Source of the DNA: Kryptolebias marmoratus
Taxonomy: Eukaryota; Chordata; Actinopteri; Cyprinodontiformes; Rivulidae
Direction of reading: 5' to 3'
NCBI RefSeq assembly: GCF_001649575.2
Contig: NC_051452.1
Location: forward strand, 2,845,660 to 2,909,659
Length of the DNA stretch: 64,000 bases
The notes beneath the pieces are model-generated. The model did not search any database, had not been told where the DNA came from, and worked only from the letters and a program-made list of their open reading frames with translations. Each line of letters opens with the position of its first letter. Within the stretch, counting starts at the first letter, position 1. Shown here piece after piece: positions 14,201 through 28,662 of this stretch. A program made the translations under genes and the position numbers.

Positions 14201-17200
14201 GTTTTTTTAAGACACAAAGCAATGCTGGGTTTGTGAAGTAGTATTTCTGAAAATGTCTGTTTTATATCTGTGGGATTACACAGACGATTGTCAAAATAAT
14301 ATTCACTTTTCAAAGTTCATTTTAAAAGAAAACTGTTTATCTTTCTTCACCAAAACCAGAATTTGCATGTGTTTGAGAGCTGCAAACACCAAAAACGGCT
14401 CCTTTCAAGAAATGGTTGTGTTAATCTGGACAGCTTCTAAAGCTATAATTTTGTAGAATAAATCTAAGTACCAACAAATTTGACCAGATCTCACTTGTTT
14501 GATCATTTCAGTCTGTGAACAATAGATGATAAATGACATTATTAAAAGGAAGCATATATTTTTATGTTAAAAACTCTCATCTTGAAGGAGCCAACCTGCA
14601 AGATATTAGATTAGCTTTAGCCACCATTCTTGCTGGTTTTCTTTAAACACTTTAATTTTCAGTCCTAATTAATGGGATAGAACTAAGTATAATTCAGTAT
14701 AAATATAAATGAGTTATAACTGAGCAGACCATAAGAATTGTGCATAAAAGCTGAAGTCAAAAAGCTATGAAGAGCCACAAAAAATAATGGTTTCAAAAAA
14801 GGTAAAAAAAGCCCCATGGTAAATTTCCAGAGTCACAACTTTAATCTATAACTTGTTCGTCCTGCTGATATTTGTGTATATTTTAGAAACAGGCTCAAGA
14901 TTTATTAAATATGTAGAGGGTTTATAGTTTATCCTACATTTAGTTTTAAAAATTCTAAACAATCTGTATGTTCACGTGTAACCACTTTTAAAACAGATTG
15001 CGTTAAATGGATTTTAAGAGTCTAAATGGTTCTTTTTTCCATAAGCTGCATGCAGCAGCCACTGACACAACTCCAAATTAGTATGCTCGAGAACAGGCCT
15101 CTTCAGTTTTACTTTCCTTCCAAGGTAATGTGTTCAAAAAGCCCTCGACAACAAAATCCTCACCATCTGGCGGTTCAAACACCCTTGAGTTCACATAAAA
15201 AGCTCACTGTCCCTCTAACAAAGCCTGAATAGGCTGCTTGAAATCCATTTGGCCGTTTCCAAAAACTTCAGCTGATCAACTCGAACCTAATTCAAGTTTT
15301 CCCTCTTCACTCATGCACTTACTGACGATGTTGGACTGTCCGGTGAAGATGGCGTACTGAAGCTCATAGGACACAATTGAGAACTCATCATCAGACGTCC
15401 AGTGGACGCTGATGGTGTCGTAGGAAGCCGTGCACAACTCTTCCCTAATGCATGGAGCGCTTGGAGCTGTAGAAAAAAAAGACAAGAAACATTATCTAAA
15501 ATATGTTTAGTTCAAGTTGAAAACTACACTGTCGATATCCCCAAATTATGCCCCTTTCACACAGACCCTAACGGTCCCGGCTCCACTCTACTCGGCTCGC
15601 TTTGTGAGTGTTACATCTGCATTTTTTTCGCACTCGGTCCCTGCTTCTTTGGTCCCTGCTTCAGAGTAGGGCCAGCCAGGTGGGCGGCGCCAGCTTAGCT
15701 CCTGTTCACTCATTGGTCGTGGGTGTGACCAGATGCGAGCATAAAGAGCGAAGGTAGGAATATAAACAACAGCGTTAGCTTACCCTGCAGCGTTTCTGCC
15801 GTCTGTCCCCCAGCTGAAGGCACTGAAAAACCTGAAATCTCCGGCTGATAACAGCCGTCCTACTCCGCACAACAATGGCGGCATCCAGAGCATTTCTTCC
15901 ACCGTGCCTCTCTTCCTGAAGTCTCAGGAGAATTCCCATAAGTTTAAAAAACAGCAACAACACAGGGCCAACGTTGTCTGTAGCGCTTCCGTTGTTTACA
16001 CAACTGGCGCCAAGTTTCTGTAGCGCACCCCCCAGCGCCACGGCCCCGCCCCCCGCAACACGAGGAGGCGTTCCTCTGCTACCGACCAAACTGGCCTGTG
16101 TGAACGCGATGCATTCTTTATAGAGCCGAGCCGAGTAGAGCCGGACTTCTGAATTAGAGCCTGTGTAAAAGGGGCATTAGTAACACTAATAGGTTTTGTT
16201 TCAATGACATGAGCCATATTTGAGCTTTTACTTCCTTTAAATGGCTCAATTTATGAGTTTATGGGTTTTATTTAGGACGTCAAATAGGTTAAAAATGATT
16301 TTTCCAAACAGTAGGTTGAACATTCAAAGCAAATTAAATTATTAATCTTAATTAATTAATATTTCCCGCTGCCTTTCATTCCAGAGTTTTAGATTTAAAT
16401 TATCTTATGTGGAGAAACGATGATAGCTGTACATTCAGTGATGATTTCCTAAAAGTTTTCATTAAAGTCCGCCCAGTAGTTTATTAGATATTATGCTAAA
16501 TGACAGACACATAAACACACACGCACACAAACAGATATTTGCAAAAGCCTTGTTGCCTTTCGGTGGTGGGCGATAAAATGGAAAGCTGATCGCAATAATG
16601 CAGCAGGAAAAGAACATCACAATCCTTTTGAAAGTAGAGGGGGAAAAAAAAAGGCACAAATCATTCTATACCCAGAGACGGTAGATAGACTTTAACACTC
16701 AGATAGCTTTGCACTGTTCTTTACCCTACAGTGAACTAAATAAAATAAATTCCTTCTGCATTTAATCCATGAAGCTACTTGGCGAAAGAGAATAGATTGG
16801 TAGAGAAACAAAGATACAAAGGCCTGCTTGAAATGGTTGTAAAGCCACTTCTTATCTCTTTCTGTGTCTGTCACTTTCTCCCACTCCCAGGCCTTCTGTC
16901 ATGAGTGGCTGCACATAGTGGAATGATTCAGACTGATTCACTGAGTGAAAAGGCCCTCCAGCGAAGCCCTCATGCATCGCAGAGAATAAATATGAGCCAG
17001 TCATTTTCACAGACCTTTAAACCCACTGCTCGGGATGCAGTTTTCTTTTTTTTCTTTCTTCTTTTTAGTTTTAGCTATAGTGTCCTGATAATTCACACAG
17101 TGGCATTTTGATGGCTCCTTAAAAATGGGACATAGGGAATTAATGCTGAAAATTAATTTTAAGTTAAAAGACTGCGGTACTTAAAGACGGAAGCTTCAAA

Positions 17201-20200
17201 GGAATTCGAAACTTAAAGCTTAAAGAGAATTTTTCACATGGAACAAAATCAAAAGACCTGATTCCAAGCCTTGTAAAATGACACACATAAAAATGACTAT
17301 TTAGATTAATTAGTAATCTGTTTCTCAACATATGGAGAAGGTTTACCTGTGAGGTAATCCAGATTCTCCAGCAGCTTCTTTTCCCTGGTAAAGTCCAGGG
17401 CAAACGTGTCGAAGGTGTCAGTGAGGTGTATCTCAGGGATCAGCACCTGCGTTGATGCAGTTGCCATGGAAACCCTAAATTATAAGTCGTGAGATGCACA
17501 GGAATATTACCATTTCAAGTTGTCTCGTAGAATCACTGTTTAGCATTTTGCATCAGGTATCAGACGTGGTACCAGAGATGTACATGTTTTCTGTGCCTAA
17601 ATCCAGCTTAGCAATTATGGAGAACTCTTCGGACTGCATCTATGCTTCGTTGTTGTTGTTGACGATTTGATCTTTCCAACATGATCATTTACGATCAGGT
17701 GTGAACTGTTCATGTCTGATGATGTGAGAAATTATTGGAAAAGAGTTCAGTAGAAACACTAATGGAGGTTTTAAAGAGCTTGAGATGAAAATCAATGCCC
17801 TATCTGCAAAATGAGACACTATCTGTCAGAGTTGAGCCAAATGGCGTAGCTGGCGATTGACTAGCCAATCCATGTTTTTCTTATCCAAATTTTTGGTCAT
17901 GACCTGCTGATAGATACCTTAAAAATAAACCCAGATTCAAGGTGTTTTTGAGCCAAACAGTTAAGGGTTATAAGGACTGTTAGTGCCTCTCTGGAGTAGT
18001 TGTAAGGACCTATGTGTTTGCTGTGATTTCACAGTCAGTGCAACCACTTATGTACATGACATTCACCACCACCAACAAAAGAGGACATTCAAGTTGGAGA
18101 CGTGTCCTGTGGATATTTAGTTTAGTTTTAAAAGTGCAGTATGAAAAAGCACTAAGGCATTTAAAAACAATTATGAGTCAAGACTTATGTGACAGGTCAG
18201 TCTACTTTGTGCTGCATGTGTTCTAAGAACACATCGTAGCAGGCATCAGCGAAAATTAGGAAGTAAAGTTAGCAATGCAATTGTAATTGCATTGGTGCAG
18301 ATGCTTTAAGAGTATTTACAGTAATTTAGAGTATTTACAGTAATTTGCTCAGCTGATACATTTATGGATGGACCAACAAAGTTCTCTTACATCCCTAGAG
18401 AGTTCCTACTGAGCTAAGAAAGGACCTACTCCAAAGTAGGAGCTTCCAATAAATGTTATATTGACTGTGAACTGTCATAGTAACGACAAACTACCTCAAA
18501 TGGTTATAAAGACTGTGAAGTTGTCCCCTGCACTCCAGAAACAACTAAAATGGTGTCTATCACTAGTTCCACCACATCTAAAAAGGACCGTTAAAGTGGT
18601 TTGGACAACTGTCAAAGACACCAACAGTCCACTTGAGGAGTTATGTCCAACGAGGAGGGGACCCTGTGGAACTTTCTGTCCTAATAAATGAAGCTCTGTG
18701 GATTAGATCCTGATTAAAATGAAGCTTTTGTTTGAAGGACTACGGGATAATGATTTCTTTTTATATCGCTACCCTCATTTCTCCCGAGAAAACCCATAAT
18801 GGACACTAGGTTCTGCTTTTAAGTGCCAAATCAATTATTCAAAGAGATGAGGGAGAGCGTGAAATAAGGTTAGGCTAAATAAGACAGGAGTTCCCTCTCA
18901 TCTTTTCTTGAGGAAGTTTTCAAACTGGCTCTGGATGTATGTTTGCGCTCTCATCTTTGAGCTAGACGTTAGCGTGATGTGCTGAATAACGGTGCCACGC
19001 GTGGGCAAGGTGTAGGCTGTCTGACCTCTCGTTGATGCTCTTGGCCGTCTGCAGGAAGCGAGCGTGATCGGTTTCTTTCAGCGTCTGATCAGCCTGTGCG
19101 ATGAGGGCGGAGGACCTCTCGATGCACTGCTTGCAGTTGGAAATCTGTTGGGCCAGCTTCCGAAGCCTTTGAGCCTGGAAACGTTGGCGTAAAGAGTTCT
19201 CAGAAGAGAGCTTTTGAGACGGCTCGAACAGTCAGAGAAAGAATGCATGAAAAATAGCCTCAGCTAGATGAGAATGCTGTGGATCATTGGAGACGAGATC
19301 AGATTATGAGCTGATGACAGGAGATGATCCAGAAGTATGGAGTTTTATGGGCACATGGAGATGGATGTTAACATTTCAAAGCCACTAATACACAAAAAGG
19401 TTAAATCCAGGGTTGACTGATGCGAGAAATCCTGTGTCCCTGCTTGATATCAGTGTCTGAGAAAGAAAATTATTGCAAAGGGCATGAGCTCATCCATCCT
19501 TAGCTAAAGTTCTAAGGACTGAGACTTAATTTGTTTTGACCTTCCTTCCTGTCGCTTGTTATAAAAGGAAATGTTTTAAAGCCTTTTGCAACTGTAAAGA
19601 ATGATAAATCCGACACTTTGAGATAAAACCTTCTTTGTTTTACAGTTCTCAAACTGAATATGAACAAGGCAGAGGTGTTTAATGAAAAAGTTGACTAGGA
19701 AGTAATCATTTTGCCAAATTGGACTTTCTCGCCAAAGTAAAATATTTAAGGCATGTCAATGATTTAGTTGTGGGATTTTTCCCCTCCTTGTTTGCTTTTC
19801 AACCTAATGTCCTCTCCCAGATTTAGGTCACCGGTTAGATTGAGGTCAAATGACATTTCATCATCAGTTTGGATTGTAAAGAATTAAAAACCCAACAGAG
19901 GCTTTGTCTCAGGAAAGATTCGGTCGTGATCTTGACTCCAATTTTATGTAGACAAATAAATTTGCTCTTTCTTGATAAAATGTAAGAAGCTGCAAACCCA
20001 AATTACATGGTGAAAACAATCTCCAAAGCATTCCAAGTCTTATAACACGCAGCTTAAAAATCATCTGGGCTTAGAGTACAAGCAAACATCTCCTCCAAAT
20101 GCTGGGGGATCTACTTTTGGCCAGCCTGGTTGTTTCCCTCCCCGTCTGCTTGGAATGTGTCAAAGGGTTTGCATCTCAGGCATTTGAACTATTTGCCATC

Positions 20201-23200
20201 TGTTGGCCATTTAGGCGTCTGTTAGCAAAGATACTGCTGTATTTAAGAAATTTGTGCCGTTGTTCATTCAATAACAGAATAAATTAGCTGAGAATTCTTT
20301 AGTTTTTCTAGAATATTTTGTTCAAAGACTAATAAAGCAACTGTAAATTAAAGACCTTGAAGGAATGCATACTGCCTGCCACTTTTTATGCCAACATTTA
20401 AAGAAAGAGCAAAACATAAACTACCACATAAAAAAATAAAATTATGTGGCACTTGACTGTGTGAAATTATAGCTCTTTTGGTCAAGTCTTTAAAATAACT
20501 ACATGCAATCGCATGCAATATTGCGAGATCTTGCGTTATGTGTTAGCACCTCAAGGTTTGTGTTGGGAATGATACTCTTAGCTCAGTAAATGTAAATCTG
20601 ACTGAATTGTAGCTATTGTTGTCTTCTAAGCTCTATTAGCTGAGCAGCCATTTTGAATTGAGTTTATTCCAAAAGTTAATTAGATGTAGATGTAAATCTC
20701 TAAAATCTGTCCTCTGGTTCATGATATTTTGCTAACATACGAACAGGGTTGACTCCAAAGGTTATGCTTAAGATATGTTAGCGCTTGAAGTATGTGTGGG
20801 GGGTGACTCTAAGCCACCACCAACCCAATTTTAGCCCAATTTCTGTAAAATTGACTGAGTTATAGACATTCCTGTGTTTTCTGAAGTCCATTTCCTGTGT
20901 TAGCCATCTTAGATTGGGTTAACGTCAAAACTGCAGTTGTTTGTACATTTAATGGTTATTTTGTTTCAATTAAAATTTGTTCTCTCATTCAGGAGATTTT
21001 TTTGCTAACAGACAAATGAGATTATGGACAGTAGCATAATCAAAAACGAGTACAAAGGCAGACCAGTGGCTAGTCGTAAAATTTAAACTGAGTTTGTTTT
21101 TAGCCAACTTCTCTAAAAAATATATATATATAATTTATAGGAAAAGAGAGAATGTGTTAAACAAATGCATCCCCCTGACCCACCCTTTTGTGTGTTCACC
21201 TCACCTTCCCCTCTTTAATCTTGCTGCCAATGATCTGCTTCCTTTGCTGAATGATGTCAATCAGGACGTCACACTCCTCCATGAGCTTCCCCTCCTGGTG
21301 CGACGCGTTCACCTGAGAACCAGTTCACAGAAAGAATGGAATGCTATAGGAGGAATGCATTTGTAGTTATGCGACATCGTGCTGAACGAGGGACAGGTTG
21401 TTATATTCATTCATCGTCCTGTCGGAAAGCAAAGGCGTGAGGAAAATGAGACACATTCAAGCGATTTGCCTCCTGCTGGTTTGAGCATTGGCTGATAAGA
21501 AAAAATAAGCAAAAAGCACTGGGGCTGTAAAAGAGCTGACAAGACACTCAGCAGCATGCTGAGAATCAGATATAAGGTGCATAAAATCGCTCCTTATTTG
21601 CTACACTGCATTGCATTTATCATTTATCAGGATCGCACAATATGCGTAGTGGTGCACACAAATTGCCTCAATGAAATGACACAATGAGTGGCTGTGTAGT
21701 TTGTGCTCACATTACCGTCTGTCTGCTAGCTACTGATGATAAATATTAAAGTTCCCATTTTGAGATTCTGTCTTTAAAGTGAGTTTAAGTTCCTAAGAGA
21801 TCAATTAAAGTGTGATTTAGACAAACTGTGGTTGAGTAGCATAAAGGAGTTTCACATGAAAGACTTCATAAAGTTGGGAAGTCTTACTGACAGACAAGAG
21901 GAACTATAAGAAACAACTAGAAAGTTTCCTGGAGAAACTTTAAAGGAGCATGCCACTTGCTGCGTGATTTTGTTTCCTTATTTTAAATCATAATGACTCC
22001 ATAAGTTAATCAGCAGTAGACGTACATATAATGATAAGAGTTTCCCTAAAATCTGTTCAGTGGTTCGCTGTGCAAAAACTACAAGGTGTGTTGAAAAGGT
22101 TGGTTCTCATTAATGTAAAAGTTTATAATAGAGATATGACGAGTTAAAAACATCCCCTCACACCTAGATCAGAAAAACAGTATCAGACAAAATTATAATG
22201 GAAAACGAAAGGAAGTCAAGAGGTCAAACTCTGCGTTTTAGGGCTATTCAAGAGAAAACCATAAGTCCTGCAGCAATAGTATAATTTGTATGTGTATCGT
22301 AAAAGATGTGGGTGTAGGACGAGTTTGTTTGCTACAAAACGTGTTCTGATCACAGACCTCCACAGTCTCGGTCATGTGACCTCTCATTGGTTTGCATTGG
22401 GTTTTATTGGCATCGTTTTTTCTGCATTACGTCGCCGTGCTAACTTGAAACGCCACTAAAAGTACCGTATTTTCACGACCATAAGGCGCACCGTACTAAA
22501 AGGCGCAGTCTGTTTTTGTGTGCCATTACTGTATTTAACACACACGAGGCATGGTAAAACACACAGATAAAACAATTTTTTAAAAAAGAGCTGTAGCAAA
22601 ACTGAGTTTGGTATTCACATTTTTTTTTTACCAGTAATCGTCATTAATCAAATTCATCGAAGTCTTACTACCGTAGTCCTGGTCCGGATGGAAAAATGGC
22701 ACAGTTTCATGAAACGAAAGCACCAAGACGAACCTCCTTGGAAATGTTCAATTTTCATTTCTTCTGCTAGCGTTACTGCTTTTAGTCGAATTGTGACCGT
22801 GGAAACGCTTCTCCCACTTGTTCTTTGCTCGATGATCCACTGCTCGAGTCTTTCCTCCAACTCGGCCCACCTCGCCTTATTTCCGCTGAAGCTCATCTGC
22901 GTCTTCTTGACCCGTCAGAGCTCGTTTTTCAGCTTCCTCCACTTGCGAACCATCGATTCATTAATCTTAAATTCCCTCGCGGCTGCTCGATTTCCATGTT
23001 CCTCCGCGTAGCTGATGGCCTTCAGTTTAAACTGTGCTTCATAAGCGTCTCTTTGCCATTTTCAGGGTTGTTAAAACAACGATGTTCTGCATAACGCACA
23101 TACCCGCCCACACTTCCCCCTTTAACGTTCTCATGGTGTTCTCTACTACGTCCGCCTTACAACAACAACAACAACAACACACACACAGGGCGCACTGCAC

Positions 23201-26200
23201 ATTTTGAAGAAAATCTAAGACTTTCACGATTTGTGTGGGTACGTTGTTTCGTTCGGGCCGCAATAAAGTTGACAGAAGAATAGTGACTATATGAATAAAA
23301 CCAGAGACACTTTTGCAAGTGGATAACAATCTTTGCCATAGGAATGCATTGGATGCATCCTATGCAGACCCCAATAAAGAACTAATTAAAACATCAAGAA
23401 AAGCATCCTTGAAGGAATGAATATTGCCCACTGCCTTTCTTGTCAGTTTTAAATGAGAAATGACAGCATTGTAGCTGTTTTGGTCAATAACATTATCTCA
23501 TGCAATATATATTATATTATAATATAATAGATGTGTAGCTCAAAGTGTGTCAGGTATGTGTAAATGACTGTCAACTACTACCATATTAAAATTTAGCTCA
23601 ATGTCTGTAAAGCTGACTGAGTTATGGCTATTTTTATGGTGGCAAACGTTAATTAGCTCTACCAGCCATCTAGATTTAGATTCGCTCCAAATTTTATTCA
23701 GTTGTAAATGTACATTTAATGATTACTTTCTGCAAGTTTCATCAAAATTCGTCCAGTAGTTCATTAGACATTTTAGAAACAGACACGCACAGACTGGCAA
23801 AAACATAATGGTTATAGTCTTCAAATTACATTCTATAAAACATATTTGATGAAAAGTGAAGTTGATTACATTCGAGGTGGCTCTGTCATGAGTTCCCTCG
23901 GAATAAAAACCGCAGCCAGCTCAGTTCTCCCGAGTGTTTGGTTCGCTTCACAGTTAGAAGCTCTGATCGGGCTATAAAAGTAGTTCAAGCCCAATTATAC
24001 GACTGCAGGTCCAACCGTAATGTGCAATTTCTGCTTGTGGTCATTTCCTAGCGGCCCTTTCAGCACCTTGTAAAGTTTTCTTGTAGCAACAAGCGAAAGC
24101 GTTGGGAGCAATGAAAAGGAAGTCCGCTGCGAGTGTTTCAGGGCCAGTAAAGATTACACACTTAATACTGCACAAACACACATCTGCTGCACGTCGACAG
24201 GTGCTTTAAAAATGACATAATGGGAAGTCATTTGCTTTTGTTTCACCGAGCCAAACAAGCCTGTAAAGGGCTCCCTAAAAAGTCCCTTCTTAAAAAGCAT
24301 TCATGTCATTTTCTGGGATCACGTTGCCAAAAGAAACAATTTGCCACCTGGATTACATCTCATTGGTAATATGAGACACGCTGAGCTGAATGCCTTTAGT
24401 TCGGTGGTACAGCAGTGCCTCTGCATCTATAAATTCACCTTTGCCAGTTGGTTTCTTTGACTTCATTTTACATCAACGTGGAGCAGTTTACTGTGTAAAT
24501 AGCATGCATTTATGTTTGGGAGGTCTTTCTGTGCTTAAACATTAAAGCATCCAGATTTTTTTCAGGTTTTGTAACATTAACTAAAAATTAAATGTACTTT
24601 CTTGTTTTTCTGCACGAATCAGACAGAGTTAAAAAGTTCCCCAACCTACAATAATGACAATGACAGCATGTTGTAAAAGTCGAATCGCATTTTGCAGGCC
24701 GAATATTCTGATTCTTCAGTTGCAACCGGACTAATCGTGTAGCATGTGCAGATGTGATGTGTCTAATCATTTTGTAAACAGATCCCCCTGGAGCATATGA
24801 TCAGGATGACAAATTGTAGCCTGAAAGAAGCATTATGTGGTTCATTTAACCCCAGATGTGCTCCGATGTTCCAAGCCTGGAATGATGGAAATACCCTTAA
24901 AAAAAAGTTTTTTAAAAACTTGAAAAACAGAAGATTAAGTTAAACTTGAAGTGCCTCAAAAATCACCATAAAGTACTAGAAACTGAGCCATGATAATTGT
25001 ATCTTTTACACCCCTTATTACAGGTAAACAGCTAGGTTTTATGCAGTTTTCAATACACATATTGGGATTGCTTATTTGCCAAAAGAAATAAAATCTGCAA
25101 TGTTAGCATGAATGAGCTAACTAGAGGCCTTGTCCAAATGGAAAAAGTTTTTCCAAAACAATACTTTTGTATGCCATTTCTAAAAATATCCCTGTAAGCG
25201 CAGCAGCATTTTTAAACTCAAATTGCTGAAGTAACTACACCAGTTCCTGTAGTTCGGTAAAGCTGCTACAAACCACCGAAAAACAGGAAGCAAAGCACGG
25301 AGCATGCGACTAAAGCTGGCGTGCTGGGGATGAAATATAAAAACAAGATATTCCCTTGTTGTTGGTTAGATTAGAGGTGGGGCTATGATACTGTTTTCAA
25401 AAGGTTGCGTTTTGACTGTCTACACAGAAGTGCAAGGGTGGCGTTACAAGATGTTTTTTTTAAATACCATCTCCTAAAATGAAGCTTTGTGGTGAATGAA
25501 AGGCTGAAACGCTTAAAAAGCAATAATATTAACTTTTGCATATTTACAAAATTCATCCCTGAATCAAATTCAGCAGCATTGTTCTAACTGCTGGTGTGAA
25601 TGCATGATTATTATTGCTGCTTTACATTTAGTCAGTAAATTACAGCCTTCCTGGTTAGTTGGTTAGATTAGCTTCCCAACCATACATTTGTTTAGGATTA
25701 TCCTGTTGTGTTACCATTTGAGCAAAGATTGTGTGAATGTGGCGTAGCTTTACTAATCAAACAGAAATTCATCCAGATACATTTTATTATGTTGGCAAAC
25801 CGACTTCATTAACTGTTAAAGTTAACGTTTTCTTATTTGTGCACAATATACTCTTCCTGTATCCCTTTCTAACGGCCTGTTTTTCGACATGCAATAAGCA
25901 ATAGAAAGCCCCGAGTGTGGTTTGGCATTAGATTCAAACAAGAAACATGATGCTGGCTGAAAAGGCGTGCATACGAAATGTCCTGCAGGAGCAGAAATCT
26001 GTGGGCACAGCCGAGATGGTGAGTCAGAGGAACTGGATGTGAGTTTGCAGTGTTTTGGGATAATCTGGTGTGAAATATTCAGGAAGCTTCTCTGCAGCAC
26101 GCAAGCAATTATCCTTATATTGCTTTTTTCTGTTTGTTTGTTTTGTTCTATTTTTTTTTTGTACCATATTTGACCCGGTCTGTTTTTAAAATACCTTCCA

Positions 26201-28628
26201 ATGTCATTCATCAAATGCAGCTCAGGGAGCCTAAATAGAAATATATAAATGTAGTTTTCATCCTCAGCTTGTGCTGGCGGTACACTATCACCAGACATTA
26301 CAGCAGCTAATTGTTCTTAAGAGTTTAGACTGTTACTGTGCATTTGCAATTCTTTGTTTCTTTACTGATTTGCTGTCACTCCTTAAGATTTTAGTTATAA
26401 TGCTTTTTTTGGCTATTTGAGCTGCAAGGTTGACATTTGCAGGAACCATTAGGCTTTGGAAGGCATGTGTCAGGGGGGCTTGGACTTCTTTTGCAACTTA
26501 TTGTATTAATAATAGGAGTCCAAGCCAGAGGAAGCAAGATGAATCTGTATCCCTTCACTTTCAGCTCAGTGATGTTTACTGGAAGCTACAGTTTGCTTTC
26601 CACCCAAACAATGTGTTGAAAATTTTATACAGCACTGTAGGTGCGACTTTTTGTGTTTATTATTATTTTTCTGGCAAGATCTTGCAGTTCTGGTTGTTTT
26701 TATTATTATTAGAGGGTCAAATTCTGAGGAAGTGAGAGTTTGACTGCCTCAACAATTCATCCAGCAGGTTTTATAAACCACTGCAGCTTTAAAATCCTCT
26801 TCCAGTTCTAGTTGTTGTTGTTATTCAGGGTTTAAGCCTAGAATCTGCTCTTCTTAACCTTTGCCTACCATTGTAGATGCTTTAGCACTCTTTGGTAGCA
26901 TGAACAACAATATGCAATAGTTGCACAGGTTTGACTCAGCCAGGAAATACATGCTTATGTGTTCAGAAGATTTTCTTTAAAGAAGAAACACAACCTGCTA
27001 AAGTGAAGTCTTTCCATTTTTAATTGTTTTGTAATGGCAGGGGGAAAAAAAACAACTTTATTCTTTTGACTTTAAATTTCTCTTCGTCCTTTGCCAACAG
27101 AAAACACGAGCACAAAAGCAAGCATGCAAAACACTTCAAGAAAACTGAAAGGAATTAAATCTCAGCACATCAGAATCCTCTTTTTCCCTTGCACTTTGGA
27201 AAGGTCTTGGCAGGCAAAGAGGCTGCTCTCTGTAATTTTTAAACCCTGTGGCACTGCTTTATTTAAAGCATCTTAGTGCTGCAACGTAACGTGAACAGGC
27301 AGGCTTGGCACAGACATGCCCTGAGCAGAGCTAAACTCATGCAAACAGCCACACAAATCTTCTAACACAACAACAAATATGTTAAACCCAACCAAATGAT
27401 GTGTAATCGTGAGAAATACAAGAAACGGAATTTTAGGCTCTTTTATTGTTTTAAAGATGCTGTAGTTCAATCCTAAAATTTAAAGCACCTCACATGTAAA
27501 ATAAGATTATTGCACATTAATTTACAACTATTATCTTTTTTTTTTCAGCATTGTTAAATGTAAAATCCATCAGATGTAAATCTTCATCCAGTTAAAATGA
27601 ACTGAAGGCGACTCAAGGCTACAGGCACTGACATTTGTCGTATTAATAAATAATTAAGTCTATAAAATGTCACAAACGTGACAAAATGTCAAAGCCTATG
27701 GTCGGGTTTTGAAATAACTTTTTGAGCAGTCGTTATTTCAAAATGCGGAGACGAGTAAAGCAAAAAATATTGGTGTTTAAACAAAATCTCAGCTTTATTT
27801 TGCATGTGCTGCATCTTTAGCTGCTAACTTGTGCTAAAGGGTAAAAAGCTCACTCTCAAGTCATTTTGCAAGACATATAAAAGATGTGATACAATATCAA
27901 GTAAATGACCATGGAATTGGAGGTGCATTTTTTAAAAACAAGTTAAATCGAACCAAATTTGTTTGAATAAACTTGTGTTTTCTATAATGGAAGGCCGTTT
28001 CATAACTATGCAGTCACCAAAGCACATAAGCAGTCCATTATTTTTATTAAAATCCTGTCTCTGCAGACAATCTGGGTCATAACGACCCTACGAGATCCCC
28101 GGGACTCACCTCTACATGTTGACAAGTCTGGATCAGTTTGCCCATCAGAGATTCCAGCTCATTGTTCCTCTTGATTAAGTTACTCAGGTTGGAATCGAGG
28201 GCTTGCTGGGGCGAACAAACACACAAACAAAGCCAGTTTCAAAACACACACTGTAAAAAATATGTTATTAAAACTGGAAGAGACAAAAGTGGCGAGTTCT
28301 AAAAACGCAACAAAGATGCAGCAAACGACATCTCTAAAGAACCATTTCCTGGAAATACTTGAAGAAGTAGCAAGGTGCTGATCCACAAAAGAGCTTAAAA
28401 ACAAGATGGCATTTTTCTTCTCTGTATCTATAAAGTTTTAGAGGTGCGTTCAGGGACCACATACCTCTGAGTGAGGGTAATACCCCTCATCCCTGTACTG
28501 CCTCCTCATCCTGCCCCGTCCAAGCCTCGGCCAGTGGATCCTACTCTACGAGAGGATGTGACTGGGGCAGCCACTCCACGGAGCATCAAGCCATGCGCAG
28601 ACCCAGCCAAGCGACAAATCAGGCTTCA

Positions 28629-28662
<34 letters not shown>

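Noticed and set aside
25822..26298. 158-codon minus-strand open frame in intron 2
   Set aside because: No domain, splice context or codon bias; chance opening in AT-rich DNA.
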